Below are positions 52,628 to 61,763 of a DNA stretch of 64,000 bases, one piece after another. Origin of the DNA: Micromonospora sp. NBRC 110009 (lineage in GTDB: Bacteria > Actinomycetota > Actinomycetes > Mycobacteriales > Micromonosporaceae); contig NZ_CP130427.1 in assembly GCF_030518795.1 (NCBI RefSeq), positions 2,356,001 through 2,420,000 of the forward strand, written 5' to 3'. Position 1 is the stretch's first letter; the number at the start of each line of letters is the position of its first letter. The notes under the pieces are model-generated. The model was not told the DNA's origin and searched no databases. It was given only the letters and a program-made list of their open reading frames with translations. A program made the translations under genes and the position numbers.

Positions 52628-54175
52628 TCAGCCGATCGGCTGGCCGGTCACCGCGCTGATCATCACGGTCGACAGACCACCACCGACCACCGCCGCGGCC
52701 AGGGCCACCGTCGCCGACCGCCAGGTCGTCCCGACCCGGCGCAGCACCACGGCCACCACCAGACTGCTCACCAGCGCCAGCCCGAACCGTGGCGCGCCGG
52801 CGATCAGCGAGGCGAGCGCGTGCGTGCGCGGCGAGTCACAGCCGCCGCCGGTGATGTCCGTGACGCAGCCCGCCGGCGGCTGCCCGTTGAGGAACAGCAG
52901 CCCGATGAAGAGCAGCAACGCCGGCACCAGGTAGCAGGCGGCGGTGTAGAACAGCGGCCGCAGCGGCCCGCCCGGATCCGGGTCGAGCAGGTCGTCCTCC
53001 AGGCGGCGGCCCCACGACCCGCCGCCCGCCGTCTCGAACCGCCGGCGCAACGGCGACGCCCCGTCCCCACCCGCGCCCACCGGCGCCGCCGTCCGACGAA
53101 CCGTCGTACGCGGCCGCGGGGCGGTGTAGGCGACGATCGGCGACCGCGGCGCGGACGGCGGCGTCTCCATCCACCGCGGATCGTCCCCGGCCAGCCGGGT
53201 CCCGGACCAGAACTCCTCGGCCTGCTCCGCCGAGGCCCAGCCCTCGCCGGCCGGTGCCGGCGGCGCGGTGCGGTCCCGCGGGTCCGCCTCGGCGTAGCGG
53301 CTCCACTGGCCGGTGTCGGCGTACCCGTCCCACCGGCCGGTCCCGGGGTAGCGGTCCCACCGGCCGGTGTCCGTGATCCGGCCCAGTTCGCCGGTGTGCT
53401 CGGTCCGGTCCCAGCGGCCCGTGCCCTCCGCCTGGTCCCACCGCTCGCCGGTGACGGCACGGTCCCAGGCGTGCACCCCCGACGCGTCCCACGGGTCAAC
53501 CGCCGGCTGCTCCGCCGGATCCGGCCCGGCCGACCGGCCCCGGCTCCACGGATCCACCTCCGGCCCGGACCAGGAGCCCGACCCCGCCCGCCAGCCGGTC
53601 CGGGCGGACTCCCACCGGTCGCCCTCCCCGCCCGACGACGTGCTCTCCTCGAGGTCCGACCAGGTCACCTGGGGCCGGCGGGTCGGCGCGCGACGCGGCC
53701 GGCTCCGCGGGGCCGACCCGGAGACCGGCTCCTCCTCGATGGACTCGGCGCGCCGGCTCCCCACGTACCCCTGGTCCTGCGGGGTGTCGAAGGTCCACTC
53801 GGCGGTGTGCTCGCCGGCCGGGCCGGCGCCGATCGCCCTGACCTCGCGGCGGTCGTCGTCCCGAAGCCACGCGCTGTCCGTGCCGGCCCGCCAGCCACCA
53901 CCCGAGTACGGCGGCTCGACGGCGTCATCGTCGGGGGCGGCGTGCCGGCCGCCGCCGTCCGCCCGGCGGACCCCCGACTCCACCGCCCAGCGGGGAAGGT
54001 AGGCGTCGACCGGCTCGGCCTGGCCGCGCTCGACGGCCCGGCGCCGGCTCGGCGTGCCGTAACGCCCGGACTCGTACGCGTCCACCGGGAGCGGCTCGGC
54101 GGGATCGTCCCACGGAGCGATCGGCTGGCGCTCGCGCGCGCTGCCCTCCCCGCTTCCCCAGTCCCGGTGTCTCAC
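52628..54175 (-). CDS. Membrane protein with a long disordered, repeat-containing N-terminal region
   Basis: 515 residues. The first 380 are hydrophilic, Asp/Arg/Pro/Trp-rich. Residues about 240-297 hold six tandem 9-10 residue repeats of the form TGRWDRYxx (for example TGRWDRYPG, TGRWDGYAD, TGQWSRYAE). Three membrane segments follow: PLFYTAACYLVPALLLFIGL, ASLIAGAPRFGLALVSSLVV and ATVALAAAVVGGGLSTVMIS. No family is recognised. The GTG at 54175 is a tentative start without a clear ribosome-binding site; the frame runs to 54265. It diverges from dnaB. Confidence 0.68.
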   Translation of the reverse strand: MRHRDWGSGEGSARERQPIAPWDDPAEPLPVDAYESGRYGTPSRRRAVERGQAEPVDAYLPRWAVESGVRRADGGGRHAAPDDDAVEPPYSGGGWRAGTDSAWLRDDDRREVRAIGAGPAGEHTAEWTFDTPQDQGYVGSRRAESIEEEPVSGSAPRSRPRRAPTRRPQVTWSDLEESTSSGGEGDRWESARTGWRAGSGSWSGPEVDPWSRGRSAGPDPAEQPAVDPWDASGVHAWDRAVTGERWDQAEGTGRWDRTEHTGELGRITDTGRWDRYPGTGRWDGYADTGQWSRYAEADPRDRTAPPAPAGEGWASAEQAEEFWSGTRLAGDDPRWMETPPSAPRSPIVAYTAPRPRTTVRRTAAPVGAGGDGASPLRRRFETAGGGSWGRRLEDDLLDPDPGGPLRPLFYTAACYLVPALLLFIGLLFLNGQPPAGCVTDITGGGCDSPRTHALASLIAGAPRFGLALVSSLVVAVVLRRVGTTWRSATVALAAAVVGGGLSTVMISAVTGQPIG

Positions 54176-54282
54176 GGCCGGAGCGTGACCCTTCTCAACC
54201 GAAAGTGCAATCCGCTGTCCAGGTGTAGCCGTTCGCAGAGATAGTACGGGACGATCGGCTTTCAAGCTCCACCCGAAATCTG

Positions 54283-54423
54283 TCGTCCACAGGGTGGGGA
54301 TTGCATATTCGCAGGTCAGGGCCTTTCGGGGTGGCCTTCCCCATCACCTGTCCACATCCTGTGCACACGCTGCGCACACTTCTTCCCCCCGGCGTCCACA
54401 GGTTGTCCCGAGGCTCGTCCACC
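54283..54423. promoter_or_regulatory. DnaA-box-like sites upstream of dnaB
   Basis: TCGTCCACA (54283-54291) and CTGTCCACA (54348-54356) fit the relaxed Streptomyces DnaA box; GCGTCCACA (54392-54400) and TCGTCCACC (54415-54423) are weaker. All lie on the same strand in the 392-base gap between the divergent membrane-protein gene and dnaB, which holds no gene. Confidence 0.5.
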
Positions 54424-54567
54424 GGCATTGTTGAGGGGCTGACCTCGGGTTCCGTATCGTGGGCCCCCGACCGTCCGGGCGGTGGCCCCCGATCGACCGG
54501 AGGGTCGTCGGAGCTGTCAGACCCCGGCGGTATAGCTGGACTGGATCCGACGCAGCGAGGGGGCACG

Positions 54568-55971
54568 GTGTCGGTCACCGACGACACGCGAGCGGAACGG
54601 GCCGGCGGGCAGCCGCCCGCGCCGGCGCAGCGCGACGCGCAGTTCGAGAAGACCCCGCCCCAGGACGTCGCCGCCGAGCAGTGCGTCCTCGGCGGCATGC
54701 TGCTCTCCAAGGACGCCATCGCCGACGTCGTCGAGATCCTCAAGTCCAACGACTTCTACCGCCCGGTGCACGCCACCATCTTCGACGCGATCCTCGACAT
54801 CTACGGCCGCGGCGAGCCCGCCGACCCGATCACCGTCGCGGCCGCCCTGGCCGACTCCGGCGACCTGGCCCGGATCGGCGGCGCCCCCTACCTGCACACG
54901 CTGATCGCCAGCGTGCCCACCGCCGCCAACGCCGCCTACTACGCCCGCATCGTCGGCGAGCGCGCGGTGCTGCGCCGGCTGGTCGAGGCCGGCACCCGGA
55001 TCGTCCAACTCGGCTACGGCACCGGCCAGGGCGGCACCCGGGACGTCGACGACGTCGTCGACCTCGCCCAGCAGGCCGTCTACGAGGTCACCGAGAGGCG
55101 GGTCAGCGAGGACTTCGCCGTCCTGGCCGACATGCTCCAGCCGACCCTCGACGAGATCGAGGCCGTGGGCGCCCAGGGCGGCGTGATGACCGGTGTGCCG
55201 ACCGGCTTCAGCGATCTCGACCGGCTGCTCAACGGCCTGCACCCGGGCCAGCTCGTGATCGTGGCAGGCAGGCCCGGTTTGGGGAAGTCAACGGCATCTA
55301 TGGACTTTGCCCGAAATGCGGCTATCCGCGCCAACCAGGCGTCGGCGATCTTCTCGCTGGAAATGAGCAAGGTCGAGATCGTCATGCGACTCCTCTCGGC
55401 CGAGGCCCGCGTACCGCTGCACGTGCTCCGCAGCGGTCAGCTCTCCGACGACGACTGGACCAAGCTGGCCCGCTGCATGGGGGAGATCAGCGAGGCGCCG
55501 CTCTTCGTCGACGACACGCCGAGCATGAACCTGATGGAGATCCGGGCCAAGGCGCGGCGGCTCAAGCAGAAGCACGACCTGAAGCTGATCGTGGTCGACT
55601 ACCTCCAGCTGATGACGTCGCCGAAGCGCACCGAGAGCCGGCAGCAGGAGGTGGCCGACCTTTCCCGTGGCCTCAAGCTGCTGGCCAAGGAGGTCGAGTG
55701 CCCGGTGATCGCGGTGAGTCAGCTGAACCGTGGCCCGGAGCAGCGCACCGACAAGCGACCGCAGCTGTCCGACCTGCGGGAATCGGGGTCAATTGAGCAG
55801 GATGCGGACGTTGTCATCCTGCTGCACCGCGACGACTACTACGACAAGGAGTCGCCGCGCGCCGGCGAGGCGGATTTCATCGTTGCGAAGCACCGAAATG
55901 GTCCGACGGACACGGTGACCGTGGCCGCCCAGCTGCACCTGTCCCGCTTCGTCGACATGGCCATCGTCTGA
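54568..55971 (+). CDS. dnaB: Replicative DNA helicase DnaB
   Basis: 467 residues. N-terminal domain (about 30-135: PPQDVAAEQCVLGGMLLSKD, IFDAILDIYGRGEPADPITV), then a RecA-like helicase with Walker A AGRPGLGKST (Lys240), IFSLEMSKVEIVMRLLSAEA, Walker B LKLIVVDYLQLMTS and LRESGSIEQDADVVILLHRD. It unwinds DNA at the fork. No intein is present. However, codon usage switches to A/T-ending codons at the P-loop (55261-55326) and around RESGSIEQDA (55779-55815), both known intein insertion sites in other DnaB proteins. The GTG has a GAGGGGG site. Confidence 0.97.
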   Translation: MSVTDDTRAERAGGQPPAPAQRDAQFEKTPPQDVAAEQCVLGGMLLSKDAIADVVEILKSNDFYRPVHATIFDAILDIYGRGEPADPITVAAALADSGDLARIGGAPYLHTLIASVPTAANAAYYARIVGERAVLRRLVEAGTRIVQLGYGTGQGGTRDVDDVVDLAQQAVYEVTERRVSEDFAVLADMLQPTLDEIEAVGAQGGVMTGVPTGFSDLDRLLNGLHPGQLVIVAGRPGLGKSTASMDFARNAAIRANQASAIFSLEMSKVEIVMRLLSAEARVPLHVLRSGQLSDDDWTKLARCMGEISEAPLFVDDTPSMNLMEIRAKARRLKQKHDLKLIVVDYLQLMTSPKRTESRQQEVADLSRGLKLLAKEVECPVIAVSQLNRGPEQRTDKRPQLSDLRESGSIEQDADVVILLHRDDYYDKESPRAGEADFIVAKHRNGPTDTVTVAAQLHLSRFVDMAIV

Positions 55972-55992
55972 CCAGTACGGCTCGGGCCGGTC

Positions 55993-56676
55993 CTAGCCGA
56001 GCAGCGGGAACCAGCCGGCGGCCTCGCCGAGTTCCCGCCGGTCGCGGTCGGTGAGTGGCACCCGGCCGGTGGCCTTGATCAGGTATTCCCGGTCGTCCCA
56101 GCCGGTGGGGCGGACGGCCTCGTCGCTGAGCAGGCCGTCCACCGTGGCCACCGCGACCCGGGTGGGGGCCTCGGCGGGAAGCGGGGCGTCGGGCAGGTCC
56201 ACCACCAGGTCGAGGTGGTGGATGACCGCCTCGGTGGTCAGGGTGGCGAGGAAGTCCGGTACGCGCAGCACGTGCCCCTGGGTGGTGACGTGTCCGTCGG
56301 AGTCGGCGGCGGCAGCCGCGCGGGCGGCGGCGGGGGCGGTGTCCGTCCAGATCCGGACGACGCCGCTGGGCCGTTCGAACGCGGCGGCCGACCGGCGGAC
56401 CCACCAGGCGTGCTTCACGCTGGCCCCGTCGTTGCCGCCCGGGGTGAACGCGCGCCAGTAGCTGACGTCGTCCACGTCGGCCGGGCCGGCGGCCGGGCTG
56501 GCCAGCGCGACCAGGGCACGCTGGGCGTCGCAGAGGACATGGAACAGCAGGTCCGCGACGAGCCAGCCCCGGCATCCGGTCGGCCGTTGCAGGGCGGCGT
56601 CGTCGAGCCCGGCGACGACGGCGGTGATCCCGTGGTACGCCTGGGCCAGCGCTTCGTGCTGCCGGATCGCGGTCAT
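55993..56676 (-). CDS. Maleylpyruvate isomerase family mycothiol-dependent enzyme
   Basis: 227 residues of the DinB/MDMPI fold. N-terminal helix bundle: ALAQAYHGITAVVAGLDDAA and GWLVADLLFHVLCDAQRALV; later VPDFLATLTTEAVIHHLDLV provides the His-x-x-Asp-type metal ligands. Family members use mycothiol as cofactor or thiol partner, consistent with an actinobacterium; the actual substrate is unknown. A -10-like CAGGCT lies seven bases before the ATG. It converges on dnaB with 21 bases between stops. Confidence 0.75.
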   Translation of the reverse strand: MTAIRQHEALAQAYHGITAVVAGLDDAALQRPTGCRGWLVADLLFHVLCDAQRALVALASPAAGPADVDDVSYWRAFTPGGNDGASVKHAWWVRRSAAAFERPSGVVRIWTDTAPAAARAAAAADSDGHVTTQGHVLRVPDFLATLTTEAVIHHLDLVVDLPDAPLPAEAPTRVAVATVDGLLSDEAVRPTGWDDREYLIKATGRVPLTDRDRRELGEAAGWFPLLG

Positions 56677-56755
56677 GGGCAGCAGCCTGCCACGAGCGCA
56701 CCGGACCGGCACGCGGGGCCGGGCCGGCGGTGCCGACCCGGCCGGAGCGTGCCGT

Positions 56756-57142
56756 TCAGTCGAAGAGCTCGCCGAGGAAGCCGCCGTGGTGCTTCTTGCG
56801 CTTGTAGTGGCCGTGGTAGCCGTAGTGGCCGCCGCCGTGCCCGTACGCCGGCTGGGCGTAGCCGTGGCCGGGCGGCGGCGGGGGCGGCGGGACGGCGCCG
56901 TAGCCGGGCTGGTGCGGGGCGGCGCTCGGCGGCGGAGGTGGGGGCGGCGGGTAGCCGCCGGCTGCCGGGGCCGCCTGCGCGCCGGCGTGCTGCCGGTTCC
57001 AGTTCGCCTCGGCCTCGAACAGCTTCTCGAGCTCGCCGCGGTCGAGGAAGATGCCGCGGCACTCGCTGCACTGGTCGATGATCACTCCGCTGCGCTCGTA
57101 CTGGCGCATGTCTCCGTGACACTTGGGACAGGTGAGCTGCAT
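56756..57142 (-). CDS. Zinc-ribbon (TFIIB-type) protein with a Pro/His/Gly-rich tail
   Basis: 128 residues. The N-terminal zinc ribbon is MQLTCPKCHGDMRQY and DQCSECRGIFLDRGELEKLF (two CxxC pairs, about 5-45), matching the zf-TFIIB family. The rest is low complexity: runs of seven or eight prolines, then HGGGHYGYHGHYKRKKHHGG, and a GFLGELFD end. The function is unknown. The ATG is seven bases after a TACCGT -10 element (57150-57155), so the transcript is probably leaderless. Confidence 0.8.
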   Translation of the reverse strand: MQLTCPKCHGDMRQYERSGVIIDQCSECRGIFLDRGELEKLFEAEANWNRQHAGAQAAPAAGGYPPPPPPPPSAAPHQPGYGAVPPPPPPPGHGYAQPAYGHGGGHYGYHGHYKRKKHHGGFLGELFD

Positions 57143-57165
57143 GGGACCGACGGTACCCGGTGGGG

Positions 57166-57798
57166 TCACGCGGTGGCGGTGAGCGCTTGCGTCACCTCGT
57201 CGTCGGAGACCTCGTGGAAGTCGTCGTAGTAGGCGCCCACCGCGGCGAAGTCGGCCGGTGTCTCCACGATGACGACCTGGTCGGCCTCGGCGGCGAGCAT
57301 CTCGTACGCCTGGTCGGAGCCGACCGGCACGGCCACGACGACCCGGGCGGCGCCGAGGTGGCGGGCCACCTGGACGGCCGCACGCGCGGTGGCCCCGGTG
57401 GCCAGCCCGTCGTCGGCGATGACGGCGGTCTTCCCGGCCAGGTCGAGCTGCGGGCGGCCAGCCCGGTAGCGGCGCTCGCGGCGCTCCAGTTCGGCCTGCT
57501 CCCGTTGCCGCACCTCGGCCCGGTCGGCCTCGGCGAGCCGGTCGGCGACCATCTCGTTGAGCACCTGCACCCCGTCGGGCCCGAGCGCCCCGTACGCCAC
57601 CTCGGGCGCCCAGGGCACGCCGAGCTTGCGGACCACCAGCACGTCCAGTGGCACGCCGAGCCGGTCGGCGATCACCCGGGCGACGAGTACGCCGCCGCGG
57701 ACCAGCCCGAGCACGATGGCGTCCGGCCGTCCGGCGAGGTCGGTGAGGCGTTCGGCGAGCACCTGGCCCGCCTCTTCCCGGTCGCGGTAGGTGGTCAT
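57166..57798 (-). CDS. Phosphoribosyltransferase family protein
   Basis: 210 residues of the type I PRTase fold. The PRPP-binding motif is TAVIADDGLATGATARAAVQ (about 124-143); the N-terminal part has LGLVRGGVLVARVIADRLGV and DVLVVRKLGVPWAPEVAYGA. These are the features of stand-alone PRTases of unknown base specificity. The ATG lies 57 bases upstream of the neighbouring GT gene's stop on the same strand, so the two may be co-transcribed. Confidence 0.87.
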   Translation of the reverse strand: MTTYRDREEAGQVLAERLTDLAGRPDAIVLGLVRGGVLVARVIADRLGVPLDVLVVRKLGVPWAPEVAYGALGPDGVQVLNEMVADRLAEADRAEVRQREQAELERRERRYRAGRPQLDLAGKTAVIADDGLATGATARAAVQVARHLGAARVVVAVPVGSDQAYEMLAAEADQVVIVETPADFAAVGAYYDDFHEVSDDEVTQALTATA

Positions 57799-57855
57799 GT
57801 CCTCAGGTCTACGCCCTGCCGGGGGTGCGTGCCGGGGAGTTGGGCGGAAAGCCGG

Positions 57856-59145
57856 TCAGGTGGCGACCTCCGGCCGGCGTTCGGCGTGCGCCAGCGCGGG
57901 GGCCAGGACCAGCAGGGCGACCGGGTAGAGCAGGTAACCGAACCGGGTGGCGGGCATCAGCAGGATCGCGGCGAGCAGCCCGTACCCGCAGATCAGCGCG
58001 GTGGTGGCGGCGGTGCGTGGCGGACGGCGCAGGAGCCGGACGGCGATCGCCACCCCGACCGCGGCGAGCAGCGCGGCGGCGACGATCCGGCCGGCGGGCA
58101 GCGCCCCGGCGATCAGGTGCCCGGGGAAGGGGGACTGCGCGGGGCTGGTCACCAGCCCGTGCCCGAGTGGGAAGCGCAGCACGTTCTCCACCAGGGCGTC
58201 CCGGTCGACCAGGAGGACGGGGAGCAGCGCGACGGCGGGCAGGCCGAGGGCGCCGAGGGCGGTGCGGAGGCCGGCCCGGCGGGTGGCGGCCCAGCAGACC
58301 AGCACGACGGCCACCGGCCAGGCGAAGAGCTTGAGCGCACCGGCCACGCCGACGGCCACGCCGGCCCGGCCGGGCCGGCCGGCGGCGGCGAGGGCCAGCG
58401 CGAGCAGGCAGAGGGCGAGTACGGGCAGGTCGTCGCCGCCGGTCGCCAGGGTGAGCGCGCAGATGGGCAGCACGGCGACCGCCTGTACGCCGCGCAGCAG
58501 GGCGGCGGCCCGACCCGGCGTGTCCGGGCCGGGCGTGCCCCGCAGCGTGGCCACCACCCCGGCGAGCGCCACGGCGGTGACCAGGGCGAACCAGACCCGC
58601 GCGTCGGTCCACCAGGCGTCGACGGCGGCCCGGGGCAGCCCGAACAGCGCCATCCCCGGCTGGTAGGGGGTGTAGCCGAGCAACTGCTCCGCCGGCGGCA
58701 GTGCGGCGATCGCGTCGTGCCCGAGGTAGGGGGTGCCGTGCTCGGCGAGCCGTGCGCCGGCCTGCTCCACCACCACCACCTCCTCCTGGGCCCGATCGGT
58801 GCGGCCCGCCGCGCGCTGGATGCTCTGCGCCACGACCGGCAGCAGCGCGGTGGTGGCCCAGGCGACGCCGGTGACGGCCCAGCGGGCGGGCAGCCCGGCG
58901 AGCGGGGTGCCGGCGTGTCGCCGGCGGGCGAGGAACTGGCCGGTGGCAGCGAGCGCCGCCAGCGCGTACCCGACGGCGGCGAGCGCCCCCCAGGCACGGT
59001 GCGGCAGCAGGGTGGAGGTCGCGGCGGTGACGCCGGCGAACACCGCGGACACGGCGTAGAGGCCCAGGTCGAGGGCGAGGCCGCCGGCGGCGGAGTCGAC
59101 CGCCTGCCAGCGCCGGGCGGCGGGGGCGGTCCGGTCGGGGATCAC
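57856..59145 (-). CDS. Polytopic GT87-like membrane glycosyltransferase
   Basis: 429 residues with about ten membrane segments. A large loop after the third or fourth segment contains GTPYLGHDAIAALPPAEQLL and GYTPYQPGMALFGLPRAAVD, and another GDDLPVLALCLLALA; the acidic loop and layout fit GT-C/GT87 mannosyl-type transferases. A second such gene is at 33615. Substrate unknown. The GTG start is seven bases after the -10-like CAGACT, suggesting a leaderless transcript. Confidence 0.75.
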   Translation of the reverse strand: MIPDRTAPAARRWQAVDSAAGGLALDLGLYAVSAVFAGVTAATSTLLPHRAWGALAAVGYALAALAATGQFLARRRHAGTPLAGLPARWAVTGVAWATTALLPVVAQSIQRAAGRTDRAQEEVVVVEQAGARLAEHGTPYLGHDAIAALPPAEQLLGYTPYQPGMALFGLPRAAVDAWWTDARVWFALVTAVALAGVVATLRGTPGPDTPGRAAALLRGVQAVAVLPICALTLATGGDDLPVLALCLLALALAAAGRPGRAGVAVGVAGALKLFAWPVAVVLVCWAATRRAGLRTALGALGLPAVALLPVLLVDRDALVENVLRFPLGHGLVTSPAQSPFPGHLIAGALPAGRIVAAALLAAVGVAIAVRLLRRPPRTAATTALICGYGLLAAILLMPATRFGYLLYPVALLVLAPALAHAERRPEVAT

Positions 59146-59222
59146 GCGGGCCAGTCTGGCAGACGGCCGCCGCGCCCCGGCCTGCAGATCTTGGGCGGTT
59201 GCCGTCCGGGGCGTGGTCCGGA

Positions 59223-61763
59223 TCAGGAGCGCCGGGGCTCGTCGGCGGTCTGGCCGGTGCTGGCGGGCGAGGTGCCGGTCCGGCCGCGCCCGCCGGTGCG
59301 GCGGCCGGGCAGGCGGATCACCGCGCCGGCGTCGTGCAGCGGTGGCGCGAGGATCCCCGGTCGGCCGCCGGCACCCCGCTGGAGGGCGGCGAGCAGCGCG
59401 CCGGCCGGCAGGGGCCGGGCGAAGAGGTGGCCCTGCCCGGCGGCGCAGCCCAGCTCCCAGAGCGCCCGCCGCTGCGGTTCGCTCTCCACGCCCTCGGCCA
59501 CCACCGTGAGGTCGAGGCTGCGGCCGAGGTCCAGCGTGGAGCGGATCACCGCGGCCGCCTCGGTCGCGGTCTCCATCGTGCTGACGAAGCTGCGGTCGAT
59601 CTTCAACTCGTGCACCGGGATGCGGGAGAGCAGGGAGAGCGAGGAGTAGCCGGTGCCGAAGTCGTCGAGGGCCAGCCGGACGCCGGAGTCGCGGAGCCGG
59701 CTGAGCACCTGGTCGACCACGTCGAGCTGACTGAGCGTCAGGGTCTCGGTCAGCTCCAGGACCAGCCGGTCCGGCGGCAGGTCGTGGGCCCGCAGCCGGG
59801 CCAGCACCGCCCCGGGGAAGCGGGGGTCGAGGAGGCTGCGCGGCGACATGTTCACCGAGACCGGCAGGTCGAACCCGGCGGCCCGCCAGGTGCCGGCCGC
59901 GATGAGCGCCTGGTCGAGGATCGCCTCGGTGAACGCGGGCAGCAGCCCGGAGCGTTCCACCGCCTCCAGGAAGTGCAGCGGGTCGATCATGCCGTGGGTC
60001 GGGTGGTGCCAGCGGGCCAGCGCCTCCGCGCCGATGGCCGCGCCGCTGCCCAGGTCGACGATCGGCTGGAAGGTGACGGTGAACTCGTGGTCGGCGACCG
60101 CGCGGGGCAGCTCGCCGCCGAGGGTGAGCCGGCCCAGGTCGGCCGTGTCGCGGGCCGGGGCGTACGTGGAGACCTGCTGGCCGGCCCGTTTGGCCTGGTA
60201 CATCGCCACGTCGGCGCGGCGGAGCAGCTCGGCCATGCCGCCGCTGGCAGGGGCGACGGCGATGCCGCCGCTGGCCTCCACGCTGATCCGCATGCCGTCC
60301 AGGTCGAGCGGCTCGTGCAGCGCGCCGAGCAGCGACTCGGCGCGGTGCGCCGCGACCGCCGGGGCGGGCAGGCCGCGCAGCAGGACGGCGAACTCGTCGC
60401 CGCCGAGCCGGGCCACCAGATCGTCCGGGCGGGCCGCCGCCCGCAGCCGGTCGGCCACCTGCATGAGCACCCGGTCGCCGGCGCCGTGCCCGAGCGTGTC
60501 GTTGACCTCCTTGAAGTGGTTGAGGTCGATCAGCACCAGGGCGGTGACGCCCTCGGCGTGCCGGTTGGTGAGCTGCTCGGTGCCCTCGTCCAGCAGGTGC
60601 CGCCGGTTGGAGAGCCCGGTCAGGGCGTCGTGCGTGGCCGCGTACGCGTGCTCCGCGGCGATCCTGGCCAGCTCGGCGTAGGCCTGGGCGTTGCGGACGG
60701 CGGTGCAGAGCGCCGAGGCGAAGGTCCGCAGGGTGTACCGCTCCCGTTCGGACAGCTCGACCGGGCCGGCGAAGCGCAGCCGGAGCACGCCGAGGTCGGC
60801 GGTGTGGTCGTGCCCCTCCAGCGTGACCGGAAGGACGGTGCCGTCCACCCGGCTGGCCTCGGGAGCCTCCCCGTCGTACGCGATGCCGCCGGTGCCGCCG
60901 CGGACCGTGCGGCGTCCGTCGCGCAGCTCGATCTCGACCTCGTTGGCGGAGAAGAGCTCGGCGGCCTGGGTGACGGCGGTGGTGAGCACCTGGTCGAGGT
61001 CGACGACGTTAAGGGCGTCGGTGGTCCGGGCGAGCCGCTGCCAGGCCTGCTGTTCGGTGCGTGCCTTGACCCGGTTGGAGTAGAGCAGGTGCAGGCTCAG
61101 TACCAGCGGCGGCACCGCCAGCAGGAATCGGCCGTCCGCCTGAAGTATGAAGACGGTTCCGATGATCACGAGGAGCCGGGCCAGGGCGGCCGCCACCCGC
61201 AGGCCCCAGTCCTCCTTGAACAGGGTTGGTAGCCGCTCGCCGGTCGCCATGGAGATGACGGGAAGGGTGATCGCCTCGTCCAGCACCACCGCGGCGGCAT
61301 AGGCGATCGTGAACGGCAGGGCGGCCTGGGTGATGTCTTCTCCGAGCCGCCAGCCGGCGAGCTGGAGCACCCAGCCCGCCGTCGTGGCGACCAGCATGTT
61401 CTTTCCCACGCCGAACGCCGTCTTGAACGGCGTCACCCGAGTCAGGATCATGGCCAGCGCGATGCCGCAACCCGTCGCCAGGGTGACGGTCGACGCGGGC
61501 GCGACCGCGAGACCGATCATGATCGCTGTCTCGGTCCACGCGAAGGCGTGGTTGGTGGCCCGGACGCGGATCCGCACCTTCACCGAGAAGCCGACCGCGA
61601 TCAGGGAGACGAGGGCGATCCAGATGGCCGGGGAGGTGGCGGGGCCGCCGGTGCTGAGCTTGACGACCGAGGCGGCTGCCGAGGCGATCGCCAGAACGAC
61701 GACGAGACCGACTAGCGACGTCAGTCGCCGATCGGTCTCGGTGCGTCGATCTTCGGAAGCCAC
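59223..61763 (-). CDS. Membrane GGDEF-EAL cyclic-di-GMP enzyme
   Basis: 846 residues. About six N-terminal membrane segments (20-235, a MASE-like sensor region), a GAF-like domain (about 245-385), GGDEF (about 395-550, with RLGGDEFAVLL near 452 and DALTGLSNRRHLLDEG), and EAL (about 565-805, with AEALARWHHP, LALDDFGTGYSSLSLL, LKIDRSFVSTM and VVAEGVESEP). Both catalytic signatures are intact, so it may make and degrade cyclic-di-GMP; Streptomyces homologues of this layout influence development. The Pro/Gly/Arg-rich C-terminal 40 residues look disordered. Start is GTG. Confidence 0.93.
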   Translation of the reverse strand: MASEDRRTETDRRLTSLVGLVVVLAIASAAASVVKLSTGGPATSPAIWIALVSLIAVGFSVKVRIRVRATNHAFAWTETAIMIGLAVAPASTVTLATGCGIALAMILTRVTPFKTAFGVGKNMLVATTAGWVLQLAGWRLGEDITQAALPFTIAYAAAVVLDEAITLPVISMATGERLPTLFKEDWGLRVAAALARLLVIIGTVFILQADGRFLLAVPPLVLSLHLLYSNRVKARTEQQAWQRLARTTDALNVVDLDQVLTTAVTQAAELFSANEVEIELRDGRRTVRGGTGGIAYDGEAPEASRVDGTVLPVTLEGHDHTADLGVLRLRFAGPVELSERERYTLRTFASALCTAVRNAQAYAELARIAAEHAYAATHDALTGLSNRRHLLDEGTEQLTNRHAEGVTALVLIDLNHFKEVNDTLGHGAGDRVLMQVADRLRAAARPDDLVARLGGDEFAVLLRGLPAPAVAAHRAESLLGALHEPLDLDGMRISVEASGGIAVAPASGGMAELLRRADVAMYQAKRAGQQVSTYAPARDTADLGRLTLGGELPRAVADHEFTVTFQPIVDLGSGAAIGAEALARWHHPTHGMIDPLHFLEAVERSGLLPAFTEAILDQALIAAGTWRAAGFDLPVSVNMSPRSLLDPRFPGAVLARLRAHDLPPDRLVLELTETLTLSQLDVVDQVLSRLRDSGVRLALDDFGTGYSSLSLLSRIPVHELKIDRSFVSTMETATEAAAVIRSTLDLGRSLDLTVVAEGVESEPQRRALWELGCAAGQGHLFARPLPAGALLAALQRGAGGRPGILAPPLHDAGAVIRLPGRRTGGRGRTGTSPASTGQTADEPRRS

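Noticed and set aside
54568..55971. Intein within dnaB
   Set aside because: The helicase frame is continuous with normal spacing between motifs; only codon-usage patches remain at intein sites.
57160..59649. An 829-residue open frame on the plus strand
   Set aside because: It is the antisense shadow of the phosphoribosyltransferase and GT87-like genes. Long antisense frames are normal at this GC content and it shows no family motifs.
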